Positions 25,439-35,273 of a stretch of DNA of 64,000 bases are shown here, in pieces. Source of the stretch: Curtobacterium sp. BH-2-1-1 (GTDB lineage Bacteria; Actinomycetota; Actinomycetes; Actinomycetales; Microbacteriaceae); the NCBI RefSeq assembly GCF_001806325.1, contig NZ_CP017580.1, positions 2,480,001 to 2,544,000 on the forward strand. The letters run 5' to 3'. Positions within the stretch are counted from its first letter, which is position 1; each line of letters begins with the position of its first letter. The notes under the pieces were generated by a model. It did no database searches. It was given only the letters and a program-made list of their open reading frames with translations, and was not told the origin of the DNA. Position numbers and translations under genes: made by a program.

Positions 25439-28400
25439 TCAGCGGACGGCGGCCAGCGCCTTCGTGATGCGCTGCAGCGAGACCGTCTCGGCGGTGCCGA
25501 GCTCCTGCGCGAACAGACTGAGCCGGAACTCCTCGAGCATCCAGCGGGCGTGCACGAGTTCCGGGTGCGCTCCGACGGACGGCGGGAAGGTGCCGCCCGC
25601 GTCGACGTACCGGTCGGTCGCGACGGTGACCTCGCGCATCCACGTGGCGTCCCGCCCGGGGTTCTGCAGGAGCTTCTGCACGCGGGCGTCGACGCCCTGC
25701 AGGTACACCCGGATGCGCCGGAGACGATCGAGCCCGGCGACCGAGACGAACCCCGGGAACACGAGCCGCTCCATCTGCTGCCGCATGTCCGTGAGCGCCG
25801 GCAGGAGCGACATCGAGTTCGCCTGCTTGAGCGACCGTTCCGCGGCTCGGTGCGCGGCGAGGACCGCGGCCACCTCGGACACGGCGGTGAACATCGTGTC
25901 GACGACGGTCGCGGACACGGTGTCGCGCACGGACTCGAAGTCGGTCTTCGTGAACACCAGCCCGTCGGGGTGCTCCCGGCGGATGCCGGCGTCCACGACC
26001 GCCGCGAGGACGTCGTCGAAGAGCGCCGCGGTGGAGGGGTACGGGCTGGCGGCGAGCGCGAGCTTCTCCTGCGCGGTCAGGTGGGACTGGATGTAGGAGA
26101 CCGGCGAGGGCACCGCGTGCATGACCAGCCGCCGGACACCCGCGGGCATCCGCACGGCCCGGTCGGACGGCGTCGCGAGCAGCTGGACGCCGACCGTCGC
26201 CTTCGGGCCGTCGCCCTCCTCCACGAGGGACGGGTACGCGCGGATCACGCCACCCGCCTGCTTCGTGTCGAGCACCTGCGGCAGGTCGTCGGGGGGCCAG
26301 GCGGTGAGCCCTGACCGCTCCACGGCACCACCGGAGGCGGCGGACGCGACGCGAGCCGCGCCTCCTGGACGCCCTGCGGCGCGCGTCGTCGCCGAGGCGA
26401 CGCTCTGCTGCGTCCGGTCCTTGAGCTTCGTCTGCAGCGCCGAGAGGTCCTTGCCGGCCTCGACCCGACGGCCGCGTTCGTCGACGATCGCCCACGTCGG
26501 CAGGAGGTGGGCCGGTACCCGCGAGAGGTCGAAGTCCGACTCCGACACCGGCACGTACGTCATGCGCTGGATCGCCTTGGCGAGGGTGGCGCGGAACGAC
26601 TCGGTCGGCTCGGTCGGGGCGTCGTCGGGGAGCTCGGCGACGATCTTCTCGGCCCAGTCGGCAGCGGGGACGACGTTCTTCCGGATCTGCTTCGGCAGGG
26701 ACTTGATGAGCGCCGTGACGAGCTCCTTGCGGAGGCCGCGGACCTGCCAGTCGAAGCCCTCTTCGCGCATGCGGGGGAGCAGCGCGAGCGGCACCTGCAC
26801 GCTCACGCCGTCGTCCTGTGCGCCGGGTTCGAACCGGTACTTGATCGCGAGGCGCTGGTCGCCGCTCCGCCACTGGGTCGGGTACTCCTGCTGGTCCTGT
26901 GCGGCCTCGGCCGCGTCTTCGTCCAGCAGGTCCGACCGGCGCATCGTGAGCAGGTCCGGCTGCTCGCGTCTCGTCTGCCGCCACCAGCCCTCGAAGTCGC
27001 GCGTGGTCGCGATGTCGGCCGGGATTCGGGCGTCGTAGAACTCGAAGACCCGCTCGTCGTCGAAGAGGATGTCGCGGCGACGCGTGCGCTCCTCGAGCTG
27101 TTCGAGCTCGCGCCGCAGCCTGCGGTTGTCGCGGTCGAACGCCTGCTGCGCGTCCCACTCGCCCTCGACGAGCGCGTGCCGGATGAAGAGCTCACGCGAG
27201 TGCTCCGGGTCGACGCGCTTGTACTGCACGCGGCGGCGCTGGACGATCGGGACGCCGAACAGGGTGACCCGCTCGTAGGCGACCGCCGCACCCTGCTTCT
27301 TCTCCCAGTGGGGTTCGCCGTAGGTGCGCTTCAGGAGGTCCCCGGCGAGCGGCTCGACCCACGCCGGGTCGATCCGACCGACCGTCCGCGCGAAGAGCCG
27401 ACTCGTCTCGACGAGTTCGGCGGCCATCACCGCGTCCGGCTGCTTCTTGGCGAGGACACTGCCGGGGAACACCACGAACCGGGTGTTCCGCGAGCCGAGG
27501 TAGTCGCGCTTCTCACGGTCGCGCAGACCGATCTGGCTGAGGAGTCCGGCCAGCAGGGAACGGTGCACCGCGTCGCCGTCGTCGGAGCGCGCCTGCCCGA
27601 TGCGGACGTCGACCTGCTTCGCCGCACGGGAGAGCTGCCGGTACAGGTCCTGCCACTCGCGGATGCGGAGGTAGTTCAGGAACTCGGCCTTGCACAGGCG
27701 GCGGAACGCACTGGACGAGAGCTCGTCCTGCTTGTCCTCGATGTGGTTCCAGAGGTTGAGCAGGGTGAGGAAGTCGCTCGTCGGATCGGCGAACCGGGAG
27801 TGCAGCTGGTCGGCGTGTGCGCGCTTCTCGAGGGGGCGCTCGCGCGGGTCCTGGATGCTCAGTGCGCTGACGACGGCGATGACCTCGCGCCCGACGCCCT
27901 GCCGACCGGCCTCGAGCACCATGCGTCCGAGCCGGGGGTCGATGGGCAACCGGGTGAGCTGCTTGCCGGTCTTCGTGATCGTGCCCGCGGCGTCGACGGC
28001 TCGGAGCTCGCGGAGCAGGTCGAGGCCGTCCTTCACACCCCGGGAGTCCGGCGGCTGCAGGAACGGGAACGCCTCGATGTCACCGAACCCCAGCGAGATC
28101 ATCTGCAGGATCACCGCCGCGAGGTTCGTCCGGAGGATCTCGGGGTCGGTGAACTCCGGACGGCGTTCGAAGTCGTCCTCGGAGTAGAGCCGGATCGCGA
28201 TGCCGGCGCTCGTGCGGCCCGCGCGACCGGAGCGCTGGTTCGCGCTCGCCTGCGAGATCGCCTCGATCGGCAGTCGCTGCACCTTGGCCCGCGGCGAGTA
28301 GCGCGAGATGCGGGCGGTGCCGACGTCGATCACGTACTTGATGCCGGGAACCGTCAGACTCGTCTCCGCCACGTTGGTCGCGAGGACCACTCGGCGTCGG

Positions 28401-29299
28401 ATGCCCGGTGTGGTGCGCCGCTCGAAGACCCGGTGCTGGTCGGCGGCGGACAGGCGACCGTAGAGCGGGAGGACCTCGGTACCGGGGTAGCGTTTGCCCT
28501 CGATGGCGTCCTGGGCGTCGCGGATCTGGTTCTCGCCGGAGAGGAACACGAGGACGTCGCCCGGGTCCTCCTGCGCGAGTTCGTCGAGCGCGTCGGTGAT
28601 GCCCTGCATCGTGTCGCGGTCGTCGGCCGTGCGCCCGCCGTGGTCGTCCGTCCGCGGATCGTCCTCGTCGCCTTCGTCGTCGCGGTCGGCGTCGTCGGCG
28701 TCCTCCGCGACGAGCGGGCGGTACCGGATCTCGACCGGGTAGGTGCGGCCGGAGACCTCGATGATCGGTGCCCCGCCGAAGTGCTGCGAGAACGACTCGG
28801 GGTCGATCGTCGCACTCGTGATGATGAGCTTGAGGTCCGGCCGACGGGGGAGCAGCCGCTTGAGGTAGCCGAGCAGGAAGTCGATGGTGAGGGACCGCTC
28901 GTGCGCCTCGTCGATGATGATCGTGTCGTACCGCTTGAGGTCGCGGTCGAAGTGGATCTCGTTGAGCAGGATGCCGTCGGTCATCAGCTTGACCCGGGTG
29001 TCGGAGGACACCTTGTCGGTGAAGCGGACCTGGTACCCGACGAGTCCGCCGAGCTCGCCCCCGAGCTCCTCGGACACGCGCTCGGCGATGGTCCGGGCCG
29101 CGATCCGCCGGGGCTGGGTGTGCCCGATGTGCTCACGTCCGAGCTCGAGGCAGATCTTCGGCAGCTGGGTGGTCTTGCCCGACCCCGTGGCACCGGCGAC
29201 GATCACGACCTGGTTGTCGCGGATGGCGGCAGCGATGTCGTCCCGCCGCTGCGACACCGGCAGTTCGGGCGGGTACGTGATGACGGGGGTGGCAGACAT
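25439..29299 (-). CDS. hrpA: ATP-dependent RNA helicase HrpA
   Basis: DEAH-box RNA helicase of 1286 residues, the full length expected for HrpA. Walker A GATGSGKTTQLP near residue 35, DEAH in IIIDEAHERS, motif III SATID, motif VI QRSGRAGRTSAG, and a long C-terminal region (OB fold plus DUF3418-like) are all present. It acts in RNA remodelling and, in E. coli, rescue of stalled or collided ribosomes. ATG at 29299 has GGAGGGCT upstream; earlier in-frame codons are non-conserved. Near residue 975 a low-complexity insertion coincides with an inverted copy of the dispersed 10-mer (26356-26365). Confidence 0.95.
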   Translation of the reverse strand: MSATPVITYPPELPVSQRRDDIAAAIRDNQVVIVAGATGSGKTTQLPKICLELGREHIGHTQPRRIAARTIAERVSEELGGELGGLVGYQVRFTDKVSSDTRVKLMTDGILLNEIHFDRDLKRYDTIIIDEAHERSLTIDFLLGYLKRLLPRRPDLKLIITSATIDPESFSQHFGGAPIIEVSGRTYPVEIRYRPLVAEDADDADRDDEGDEDDPRTDDHGGRTADDRDTMQGITDALDELAQEDPGDVLVFLSGENQIRDAQDAIEGKRYPGTEVLPLYGRLSAADQHRVFERRTTPGIRRRVVLATNVAETSLTVPGIKYVIDVGTARISRYSPRAKVQRLPIEAISQASANQRSGRAGRTSAGIAIRLYSEDDFERRPEFTDPEILRTNLAAVILQMISLGFGDIEAFPFLQPPDSRGVKDGLDLLRELRAVDAAGTITKTGKQLTRLPIDPRLGRMVLEAGRQGVGREVIAVVSALSIQDPRERPLEKRAHADQLHSRFADPTSDFLTLLNLWNHIEDKQDELSSSAFRRLCKAEFLNYLRIREWQDLYRQLSRAAKQVDVRIGQARSDDGDAVHRSLLAGLLSQIGLRDREKRDYLGSRNTRFVVFPGSVLAKKQPDAVMAAELVETSRLFARTVGRIDPAWVEPLAGDLLKRTYGEPHWEKKQGAAVAYERVTLFGVPIVQRRRVQYKRVDPEHSRELFIRHALVEGEWDAQQAFDRDNRRLRRELEQLEERTRRRDILFDDERVFEFYDARIPADIATTRDFEGWWRQTRREQPDLLTMRRSDLLDEDAAEAAQDQQEYPTQWRSGDQRLAIKYRFEPGAQDDGVSVQVPLALLPRMREEGFDWQVRGLRKELVTALIKSLPKQIRKNVVPAADWAEKIVAELPDDAPTEPTESFRATLAKAIQRMTYVPVSESDFDLSRVPAHLLPTWAIVDERGRRVEAGKDLSALQTKLKDRTQQSVASATTRAAGRPGGAARVASAASGGAVERSGLTAWPPDDLPQVLDTKQAGGVIRAYPSLVEEGDGPKATVGVQLLATPSDRAVRMPAGVRRLVMHAVPSPVSYIQSHLTAQEKLALAASPYPSTAALFDDVLAAVVDAGIRREHPDGLVFTKTDFESVRDTVSATVVDTMFTAVSEVAAVLAAHRAAERSLKQANSMSLLPALTDMRQQMERLVFPGFVSVAGLDRLRRIRVYLQGVDARVQKLLQNPGRDATWMREVTVATDRYVDAGGTFPPSVGAHPELVHARWMLEEFRLSLFAQELGTAETVSLQRITKALAAVR

Positions 29300-29308
29300 G
29301 AGCCCTCC

Positions 29309-29314
29309 AGGATA
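29309..29314 (-). promoter_or_regulatory. -10-like box of hrpA
   Basis: TATCCT on the minus strand, 9 bases before the ATG. GGAGGG lies between, so any leader is very short. Confidence 0.45.
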
Positions 29315-29382
29315 CCGCGCCGGGGGTCGGTGGGTCGCTAGCCTGTCGTGCGGACTCGATCGCCGAGGAGAGGAACCGGCCG

Positions 29383-29982
29383 GTGCACGTGTGGATCCGC
29401 CCGAGCGCGCGTGGTGCGGTGCGAGGAGCGGCAACCGCTCGGGAGCGGCCCTGGGATGCACTGGCCGCGGTCCGGACGCTCGACGCGGAACTGAGCACCG
29501 GCCGACGGTTCTGGGGTGGGACGGTCTCGGTCGCACTCGCGGTGCTCGGAGGCGCGGTGCTGTTCGGGGTCGGCGGCGCTCGGAGCGGTCCGGATGTCGT
29601 CGCAGTGGCGATCACTGCCTCGCTGCTGCTGGGAGCGGCGCTCTGTGTGGGGATCGGAGTCCTCCGTGCACGGCACGCCATCGTCGAGGCGTTCGTGACG
29701 TGGTCGTCGATGTCGGCGCCGCTCGGCCCTTCGTCGGTCTTCACCGGGCAGCTCAGCGGGAAGAGAATCGCTCGTACGGCGCTCGCCGCCGTGCTCTTCA
29801 TCGCCGCTGCGTTCAGCTGGTCGTCGGTCGCGGCCGGCCCGTGGGCGTCCGATGACTGGTCGTTCCGCCTGTCCGCCGTTGTGTGGGGTGTCGCCAGCAC
29901 GGTCGCGATGCTCGCTGTCGTCGCGACCGAGGTCCGTGGGAACCTCGCTCGGACCGGGCGCATCGCCCGTGGCCGGCTCTGA
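29383..29982 (+). CDS. Hypothetical four-helix membrane protein
   Basis: Not recognised. The 199-residue product has a short charged N-terminus, then four hydrophobic stretches (about residues 45-65, 73-95, 132-150 and 163-183), arranged as two pairs around a polar loop. The GTG start has GAGGAGAGG 9 bases upstream. It is divergent from hrpA and convergent with the DUF255 gene. One copy of GGAGGCGCGG (29548-29557) lies inside the second codon block of helix 1. No catalytic motif is seen. Confidence 0.65.
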   Translation: MHVWIRPSARGAVRGAATARERPWDALAAVRTLDAELSTGRRFWGGTVSVALAVLGGAVLFGVGGARSGPDVVAVAITASLLLGAALCVGIGVLRARHAIVEAFVTWSSMSAPLGPSSVFTGQLSGKRIARTALAAVLFIAAAFSWSSVAAGPWASDDWSFRLSAVVWGVASTVAMLAVVATEVRGNLARTGRIARGRL

Positions 29983-30036
29983 GCGCCCCTGACTCCGCCG
30001 ATTCCGGGTGTCGCCGCCGGTCGGGCCGCGAGCTGG

Positions 30037-31872
30037 TCACGCGCTGAGCTGTGCCGTCAGCTCGTCGACCGACCGCGCGGGCAGGGCGCACACGCGGTCG
30101 TGGCAGACGTACCCGGCGGGGTCGAGCCCGTCACGGGACTCGAAGAGCGTGAAGCCCGCGGCCGACCAGTCGGCCGCCTGCGCCGGGGTCACCGTGGCGA
30201 CGACGGTCCCCTGACGCCGAGCGCCGCGGGCCGCCGCACGGATCGGGTCGTCCGGGTCCGACGCGACCACGACGACCTCGCGCGAGGGACGCTGCAGCGC
30301 GAGCGCAACCCCGAGGGCATCGGCGTGCCCGAGCGGCCGCTCCGTCCCGGTGACGGCCCGGTCGGCCACGAGCGACAGCGCCGCCGCCCGGTACGACTCG
30401 TTGCCGGTCAGCGCGGCGAGCGTCGCGGCGGCCGCGGCGAGTGCGACCGTGCCGGAGCGCATGGCGGTCTGCGGCTGCTCGCCCGTGGCGGTGCCGGCTG
30501 CCGCGAGCACCGGGTCGGTGTCGAACCGCCCGGCCAGGCCGTCGTCGACCAGCGTGCGCGCGACGTCGGCGTGGGGGCGCTCCCCGGTGACGAGGGCGAG
30601 TTCGAGGAGCCCTTCGGCGAGGAGTCCCACGTCCTCGATGGTGGGCGCCGCCGTCGACGCGCCTCGCGGAGTGCTCGACCGCACCGACACGTGTCCGTCC
30701 GTGAGGTGCCCGGCGACGATCGCGTCGGCCGCACCCCGTGCGAGCTCGATCATCTCGGCGTCGCCGTGGCGGGCCCCGGCGATGGCGAGCCCCCGGATCG
30801 CCAGGCCGTTCCACCCGGTGAGCACTTGGTCGTCGAGCGGCGGAGGATCGAGCCGCCCACGCTCGTCGAGCGGGAGTCGGTACCACTCGCCCTCGACCCG
30901 CCGGCCGTCGATGGTGGACTCGCTGTCCTGCGCCGCGACGAACACGCCGTCCGCACGCCGGAGCGTGTCCCGCAGGAAGTCGGCGATGCCCCGGGCCTGC
31001 TCCGCCCCGGCCACCGCGAGCAGTCCCGCGTTGTCGTAGAGCATCCGCTCGTAGTGCGGCACCGACCAGTCGCGCTTGGTCGCGTACCGGAAGACCCCGC
31101 CGTCGGCGTCGGTCAGCTCGCTCGCGCGGATCGCGTGCAGGGAACGTTCGAGCAGTGCGGACGCCCGAGCGTCGCCGTCGGCGGCGACGTCCGACAGGAA
31201 CTCGAGGAGCGGCGCGCTCGGGAACTTGGGGGCACCGCCGAAACCGCCGTGCGTGGTGTCCTCGGCTCGTGCCAGTTGGTCGACGACGGCTCGGACGTCG
31301 TCGACGCTCGGGAGGCGCGGCTCGTCCCCGCCACCGTCCGCGCCACCGCGGGCGGTCCGGTCCGCCTCGGCACCCTGCCGGATCGCCGCGGCGATCGCAC
31401 TCGCGTTCGCGTCCACCTCGTGCCGGCGCTCGGTCCACGCGTCGAGCACCGCCGCCAGGATCTGCCGGAACGCCGGCACCTGCCCGACGGGCGACGGCGG
31501 GAAGTACGTCCCCGCGAAGAACACGTGCCCGTCCGGTGTGAGGAACGTCGTCAGGGGCCAGCCGAGCTGCTGCGTGAAGGCACTCGCCGAGGCCATCAGG
31601 CTGGCGTCCACGTCCGGCCGTTCTTCGCGGTCGACCTTCACCGCGACGAAGTCCTGGCGGAGCAGCTCGCCGATGCCCGGGTCGGAGAAGCTCTCGCGCG
31701 CCATGACGTGGCACCAGTGGCACGTGGCGTAGCCGACCGACACGAGCACGGGGACGTCGCGCTCGCGGGCCTCGGCGAAGGCTTCCGGGCCCCACTCACG
31801 CCAGTCCACCGGGTTGTCGGCGTGCTGGCGGAGGTACGGGCTGACGGCGGATCCGAGGCGGTTGTCCGTCAT
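30037..31872 (-). CDS. DUF255/YyaL-type thioredoxin-domain protein
   Basis: Protein of 611 residues like the widespread YyaL family. An N-terminal thioredoxin fold carries [15 protein letters not shown] with a CxxC-type CHWC active site near residue 47. A C-terminal alpha/alpha-barrel resembling N-acylglucosamine 2-epimerases follows, with [32 protein letters not shown] and [17 protein letters not shown]. The biological role is not established. A CAGGCT box ends 6 bases before the ATG. One copy of the dispersed 10-mer lies at 31311-31320 in the spacer between domains. Confidence 0.9.
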   Translation of the reverse strand: MTDNRLGSAVSPYLRQHADNPVDWREWGPEAFAEARERDVPVLVSVGYATCHWCHVMARESFSDPGIGELLRQDFVAVKVDREERPDVDASLMASASAFTQQLGWPLTTFLTPDGHVFFAGTYFPPSPVGQVPAFRQILAAVLDAWTERRHEVDANASAIAAAIRQGAEADRTARGGADGGGDEPRLPSVDDVRAVVDQLARAEDTTHGGFGGAPKFPSAPLLEFLSDVAADGDARASALLERSLHAIRASELTDADGGVFRYATKRDWSVPHYERMLYDNAGLLAVAGAEQARGIADFLRDTLRRADGVFVAAQDSESTIDGRRVEGEWYRLPLDERGRLDPPPLDDQVLTGWNGLAIRGLAIAGARHGDAEMIELARGAADAIVAGHLTDGHVSVRSSTPRGASTAAPTIEDVGLLAEGLLELALVTGERPHADVARTLVDDGLAGRFDTDPVLAAAGTATGEQPQTAMRSGTVALAAAAATLAALTGNESYRAAALSLVADRAVTGTERPLGHADALGVALALQRPSREVVVVASDPDDPIRAAARGARRQGTVVATVTPAQAADWSAAGFTLFESRDGLDPAGYVCHDRVCALPARSVDELTAQLSA

Positions 31873-31878
31873 GCGTCC

Positions 31879-31884
31879 AGCCTG
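31879..31884 (-). promoter_or_regulatory. -10-like box for DUF255 gene
   Basis: CAGGCT on the minus strand ends 6 bases before the ATG at 31872. Confidence 0.4.
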
Positions 31885-31910
31885 CCTCGACCGTCCTGGG
31901 TGCGCTGCGC

Positions 31911-32483
31911 TCAGTCGCGATCTGTGGACGGATCCGCGGTGTCCACAGGGAGCCGCAGACCGACCCAGCCCACGAGCGACGCGAGCTGCGCGGCCACGTC
32001 GACCGGCGACCGGGAGTCGGTGTCCACCCGGGTGACGTCGCGTCGGACAGTCGAGTCGAGCCTCCTGGCCGTCCGCGTGCTGTGCGCCAGCTGCGCCTCG
32101 GGGAGGTGCCCACCGGATCGACGGCGCAGCCGGTCGGCGGTCGTCGTGTCGCCGGCGCGGAGCAGCACGGCGGTCACGACGGGGTCGTCGCCCATCGCCT
32201 CGGCCAACGCGTCCTGCTCCAGCACCGACACGGTGTTCGTGTACACGAGCCGGTGGTGGCCGAGTTCGCGGTACCGGGCCCACATCGCGGCGAGGTTCCG
32301 TTCGGCGAGGCGGGCCTCCGGGTGCTCGACGTGCGGCGCGGGGTGGGCGAGGTCGAGGAAGTCGCCCTCGATGACGGCGTGCTGCACGTCGGCGGCGACG
32401 AGCAGGTCGTGCAGTGCCTCTGCTGCGGTCGACTTCCCCACGCCGGACCTGCCCCCGATGAAGAGGACCTCGGTGCGGGGCAC
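31911..32483 (-). CDS. P-loop ATPase/kinase-like protein
   Basis: Small AAA_33/kinase-like protein of 190 residues. [23 protein letters not shown] contains a clear Walker A, and [13 protein letters not shown] resembles the Asp-containing substrate site of gluconate/chloramphenicol-phosphotransferase-type kinases. The GTG start at 32483 lies 4 bases after the stop of the upstream epimerase gene, so the two are one operon. The C-terminus is ordinary. Substrate is unknown; a small-molecule or nucleoside kinase is possible. Confidence 0.75.
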   Translation of the reverse strand: MPRTEVLFIGGRSGVGKSTAAEALHDLLVAADVQHAVIEGDFLDLAHPAPHVEHPEARLAERNLAAMWARYRELGHHRLVYTNTVSVLEQDALAEAMGDDPVVTAVLLRAGDTTTADRLRRRSGGHLPEAQLAHSTRTARRLDSTVRRDVTRVDTDSRSPVDVAAQLASLVGWVGLRLPVDTADPSTDRD

Positions 32484-32487
32484 GGCG

Positions 32488-33555
32488 TCAGTCCCCGCTG
32501 AGCGACAGGAGGGCGAGGGCGGCGTCCTCGGGGCCGTAGTCGAACAGCCGGTCCCAGAACGGGTCGTCGGCCCACGGCACGTCGCTGCCGGCCGGGACCG
32601 CGTTCGCCGTCTCGACGAGCCAGTCGAGCTCCGGCCGGACCGCCGTCGCGAACACGGGCGGCTCCCACCCGAGGGAGCGTGCGGCGGTGGTGTCGAGCAC
32701 GAACGGCGTCGGCGTGGTCCACGGGGTGGTGCCCACGAACGCGGGGGCGTCGGCGTCGAGCAGGACCTCGTCGAACGGGTGGTCGAGGTGACCGGCGATG
32801 GTGCGGACGATCTCGAGCACGCTCGGCGCGGTGTCGTCGGCGACGTTGAGGATGCGGCGGTCAGGTGCATCGGCGACGAGGCGGACGAGGGAACCGATGC
32901 CGCTGGCAGCCGTGGTGTGGTCGACGCTGCGGCCGTGGTCGGCGAGGAGGATGCGCTCCCGACCGTCCAACGCTCGCCGGACGACGAACCACTCGCGGGG
33001 CCGACCGATGCCGACGCCGTACACCTTCGATGGCCGGACCACGGTGACCGGGGCGCCGTGGTCGAGCAGCACCTGTTCGGCGGCGACCTTGGCGGCGCCG
33101 TAGCCGTCACGACCGGTGGGGTCGCCGTCGCCCGCCGTGACGGTCGGCTGCAGCTCGGTCACCGCGCCGCCGAACACGGGCTTGTCCAGCGAGTTGGCGT
33201 GCCGACCCTGCTCGTCGGCGTACACGGCCTTCGATGACACGAACACGGTCGAGCCGACGTCGTCGAGGAAGGGCAGGAGCTGTCGGGCGTCGTCGCGGGT
33301 GAGGCCAACCGTGTCCACCAGCAGGTCGGCGCCGGGGCGGAGGAGGTCGCGGAGGACGGCGGTGTCGCGACGGTCGCCCGGGAGGAACGTCGCTCCCGCC
33401 GCGGTGAGTTCGTCGGCGACGGGGCCACCGCGGCGGGCGACCACGTCCACCTGCCAGTCGTCGCCGCCGCGTCCGGAGGCGTCGAGGAGCGCACGCGCGA
33501 CGGCCGAACCGATCCCGCCGGTACCGCCGAGGACGACCGCGCGTCTGGTGCTCAT
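32488..33555 (-). CDS. NAD-dependent epimerase/dehydratase family protein (extended SDR)
   Basis: Extended SDR of 355 residues. RRAVVLGGTGGIGSAVARALL is the Rossmann motif (GxxGxxG), VFVSSKAVYAD gives the active-site Ser region, and GYGAAKVAAEQVLL holds the catalytic Tyr-x-x-x-Lys. The downstream half has VVRPSKVYG and an ordinary substrate lobe. Leaderless start: TACCGT ends 6 bases before the ATG. It is paired with a kinase-like gene 4 bases downstream. Substrate not identifiable, probably a sugar nucleotide or related carbonyl. Confidence 0.85.
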   Translation of the reverse strand: MSTRRAVVLGGTGGIGSAVARALLDASGRGGDDWQVDVVARRGGPVADELTAAGATFLPGDRRDTAVLRDLLRPGADLLVDTVGLTRDDARQLLPFLDDVGSTVFVSSKAVYADEQGRHANSLDKPVFGGAVTELQPTVTAGDGDPTGRDGYGAAKVAAEQVLLDHGAPVTVVRPSKVYGVGIGRPREWFVVRRALDGRERILLADHGRSVDHTTAASGIGSLVRLVADAPDRRILNVADDTAPSVLEIVRTIAGHLDHPFDEVLLDADAPAFVGTTPWTTPTPFVLDTTAARSLGWEPPVFATAVRPELDWLVETANAVPAGSDVPWADDPFWDRLFDYGPEDAALALLSLSGD

Positions 33556-33561
33556 GGGTCA

Positions 33562-33567
33562 ACGGTA
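33562..33567 (-). promoter_or_regulatory. -10 box for leaderless SDR gene
   Basis: TACCGT on the minus strand ends 6 bases before the ATG at 33555. Confidence 0.6.
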
Positions 33568-33633
33568 GTCGGCGCGGGCGCGGGCGCGGGCGCGGAGTCA
33601 CCCGAGACGGCCGCCGGTGTGACCGGTGTCGGC

Positions 33634-33650
33634 CGCCGGTGTCACCGGCG
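33634..33650. terminator. Small palindrome downstream of sulfurtransferase
   Basis: CGCCGGTG-T-CACCGGCG is a perfect 8-bp palindrome. It is part of a tandem duplication of GGCCGCCGGTGT-ACCGG-GTC between 33609 and 33652, just 3' of the sulfurtransferase gene. Termination is inferred from position only. Confidence 0.4.
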
Positions 33651-33671
33651 TCGGCGCTCGGGGTCGTCGGG

Positions 33672-34565
33672 CTAGGAGGCCAGCGCCTCGGGCTCGCGCC
33701 GCCACCAGTCGAGCAGGGACCCGTCGTAGACCCGGACCTTCTCGTGGCCGAGCACCGTCAGCGCGAGGGCGTCGACGCACGCGGCACTGCCGACACCGCA
33801 GTACGTGACGATCTCGTCGGCGTCGAGCACGGATGCGAAGGCCTGCTCGAGGGCGGGACGGCGCAGGTACGCGTTCGTCGTGGGGTCCACGAGCGTGTCC
33901 ACGGTGATCGGGGTGCTGCCGGGGACGATCGGCGGGTGCTCGGCGCCGAGGGCGGACTCGGGCGCGGCGAACACCAGCGACGCGGGCTGCTCGCCCGAGA
34001 CGGCACGGAGGACTCGTTCGTGGTCGGCCCAGAGCGGACGCTCCTCGCCCGCGAGGAAGGTCGTGGTCGCCGTCGCGTCGCCCACGTGCGACGCCGGGGT
34101 CGACGCTGGATTCGGCGCCGATCGGAGCGCACCGACGCGCACCGGGCGACCCTCGTCCCGCCACTTCGTGAAGCCCCCGTCGAGCACAGCGACGGAGTCG
34201 AAGCCGAACGAGCGGAAGATCCACCAGAGCCGCGCCGACCACTCGCCGACGCTGTCGTCGTAGACCACGACCGTCGAGGTGTTCGTCACGCCGAGGTCGC
34301 CGGCGGCGGACTCGAACCGCTCGGCGCCGGGTCGGGTGAACGGGACGTCGGCGTCGGGCGTGGAGAACGCCTCGACGAGGTCGGCGTGCCGGGCGCCCGG
34401 GACGTGTCCGCGCTGCTCGTAGGAGTCCCGCGCCGTCTGCCACGTCGTCTCGAGACCGGTCCCCGCGGTGTGCACGGACGCGTCGAGCACGACGAGCTCG
34501 TCAGCACCGAGGTGGTCTGCGAGCCACTGCGTCGACACGAGCGGCGAGGTCAGGACGGGGGCCAT
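33672..34565 (-). CDS. Sulfurtransferase (tandem rhodanese, SseA-like)
   Basis: Two rhodanese domains in 297 residues, as in thiosulfate or 3-mercaptopyruvate sulfurtransferases. The first domain is inactive-type: VVVYDDSVGEWSARLWW lacks a cysteine. The second has EIVTYCGVGSAACVDAL, with the persulfide cysteine in a CGVGSA loop closer to mercaptopyruvate than thiosulfate enzymes. It is the normal length. A TACCCT box ends 7 bases before the ATG. It might supply sulfur for cofactors such as molybdopterin, but no direct link is visible. Confidence 0.9.
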   Translation of the reverse strand: MAPVLTSPLVSTQWLADHLGADELVVLDASVHTAGTGLETTWQTARDSYEQRGHVPGARHADLVEAFSTPDADVPFTRPGAERFESAAGDLGVTNTSTVVVYDDSVGEWSARLWWIFRSFGFDSVAVLDGGFTKWRDEGRPVRVGALRSAPNPASTPASHVGDATATTTFLAGEERPLWADHERVLRAVSGEQPASLVFAAPESALGAEHPPIVPGSTPITVDTLVDPTTNAYLRRPALEQAFASVLDADEIVTYCGVGSAACVDALALTVLGHEKVRVYDGSLLDWWRREPEALAS

Positions 34566-34572
34566 GCCGGAA

Positions 34573-34578
34573 AGGGTA
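34573..34578 (-). promoter_or_regulatory. -10 box for leaderless sulfurtransferase gene
   Basis: TACCCT on the minus strand ends 7 bases before the ATG at 34565. Confidence 0.6.
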
Positions 34579-34648
34579 ATCGGCACCCCTGACGTGTGCG
34601 AGGGAAACCGACACACGACGCAACCGGGCCGCGTCCTGCGGCGGATCG

Positions 34649-35209
34649 TCAGACCGGACGGAGCGGTTCCGGCGTGCCGGCGGGGACCTCGACGCGGATG
34701 CGGTCTCCGGGGCGGACGACCCCGCCGGTGACGACGACGGCCATCACGCCGCCCTTGCGTTCGACCGAGCCGTCCTCGGCGCGACCGAGCACAGCGCGCA
34801 GGAGCCCGGGCTCGAAGTCGTTGATCTGCTGGCAGGGGTTCCGCAGGCCGGTCACGCGGACGCAGGCGTCGTCGCCGAGGTGCAGGAGCGTGTCGGTCGG
34901 CAACCCGAGCAGGTCGACGCCGCGGGTGGTGACGTTCTCGCCCATCTGGCCCGGAGCGACTTCGTACCCGGCCTCGGCGACCTCGTCGAAGAGTTCGGTG
35001 TGCAGCAGGTGGACCTGCCGCAGGTTCGGCTGCGAGGGGTCCCGCGCGACCCGGGACCGGTGCTGGACCGTGGTGCCGGCGTGTGCGTCGCCCTCGATGC
35101 CCCAGCCGGCGACGAGCACGACCTCGTCCACGACCGGCTTGCTGAACCGGTGGTCGGTGTCGCGGCTGACGGAGACGACGGCGGCGTGATCTTCCTGGTG
35201 TTCGGTCAC
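34649..35209 (-). CDS. MOSC domain-containing protein
   Basis: MOSC domains carry sulfur or the molybdenum cofactor. The 186-residue protein has GIEGDAHAGTTVQHRSRV (family signature), GQMGENVTTRGVDLLGLP and TGLRNPCQQI, in which the cysteine is the presumed sulfur-carrying residue. The short C-terminal beta segment VVRPGDRIRVEVP is typical. The GTG start has a CAGGAT box ending 6 bases upstream. A role in Moco-dependent detoxification or sulfuration is plausible given the molybdenum genes 20 kb away, but not shown. Confidence 0.87.
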   Translation of the reverse strand: MTEHQEDHAAVVSVSRDTDHRFSKPVVDEVVLVAGWGIEGDAHAGTTVQHRSRVARDPSQPNLRQVHLLHTELFDEVAEAGYEVAPGQMGENVTTRGVDLLGLPTDTLLHLGDDACVRVTGLRNPCQQINDFEPGLLRAVLGRAEDGSVERKGGVMAVVVTGGVVRPGDRIRVEVPAGTPEPLRPV

Positions 35210-35215
35210 CCCTCG

Positions 35216-35221
35216 ATCCTG
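35216..35221 (-). promoter_or_regulatory. -10-like box for MOSC gene
   Basis: CAGGAT on the minus strand ends 6 bases before the GTG at 35209. Confidence 0.45.
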
Positions 35222-35273
35222 GCGCGGATCGGGTCGGGGCGCGAGGGTGTCCCGCGCGGAGTGCCGGGAGTGT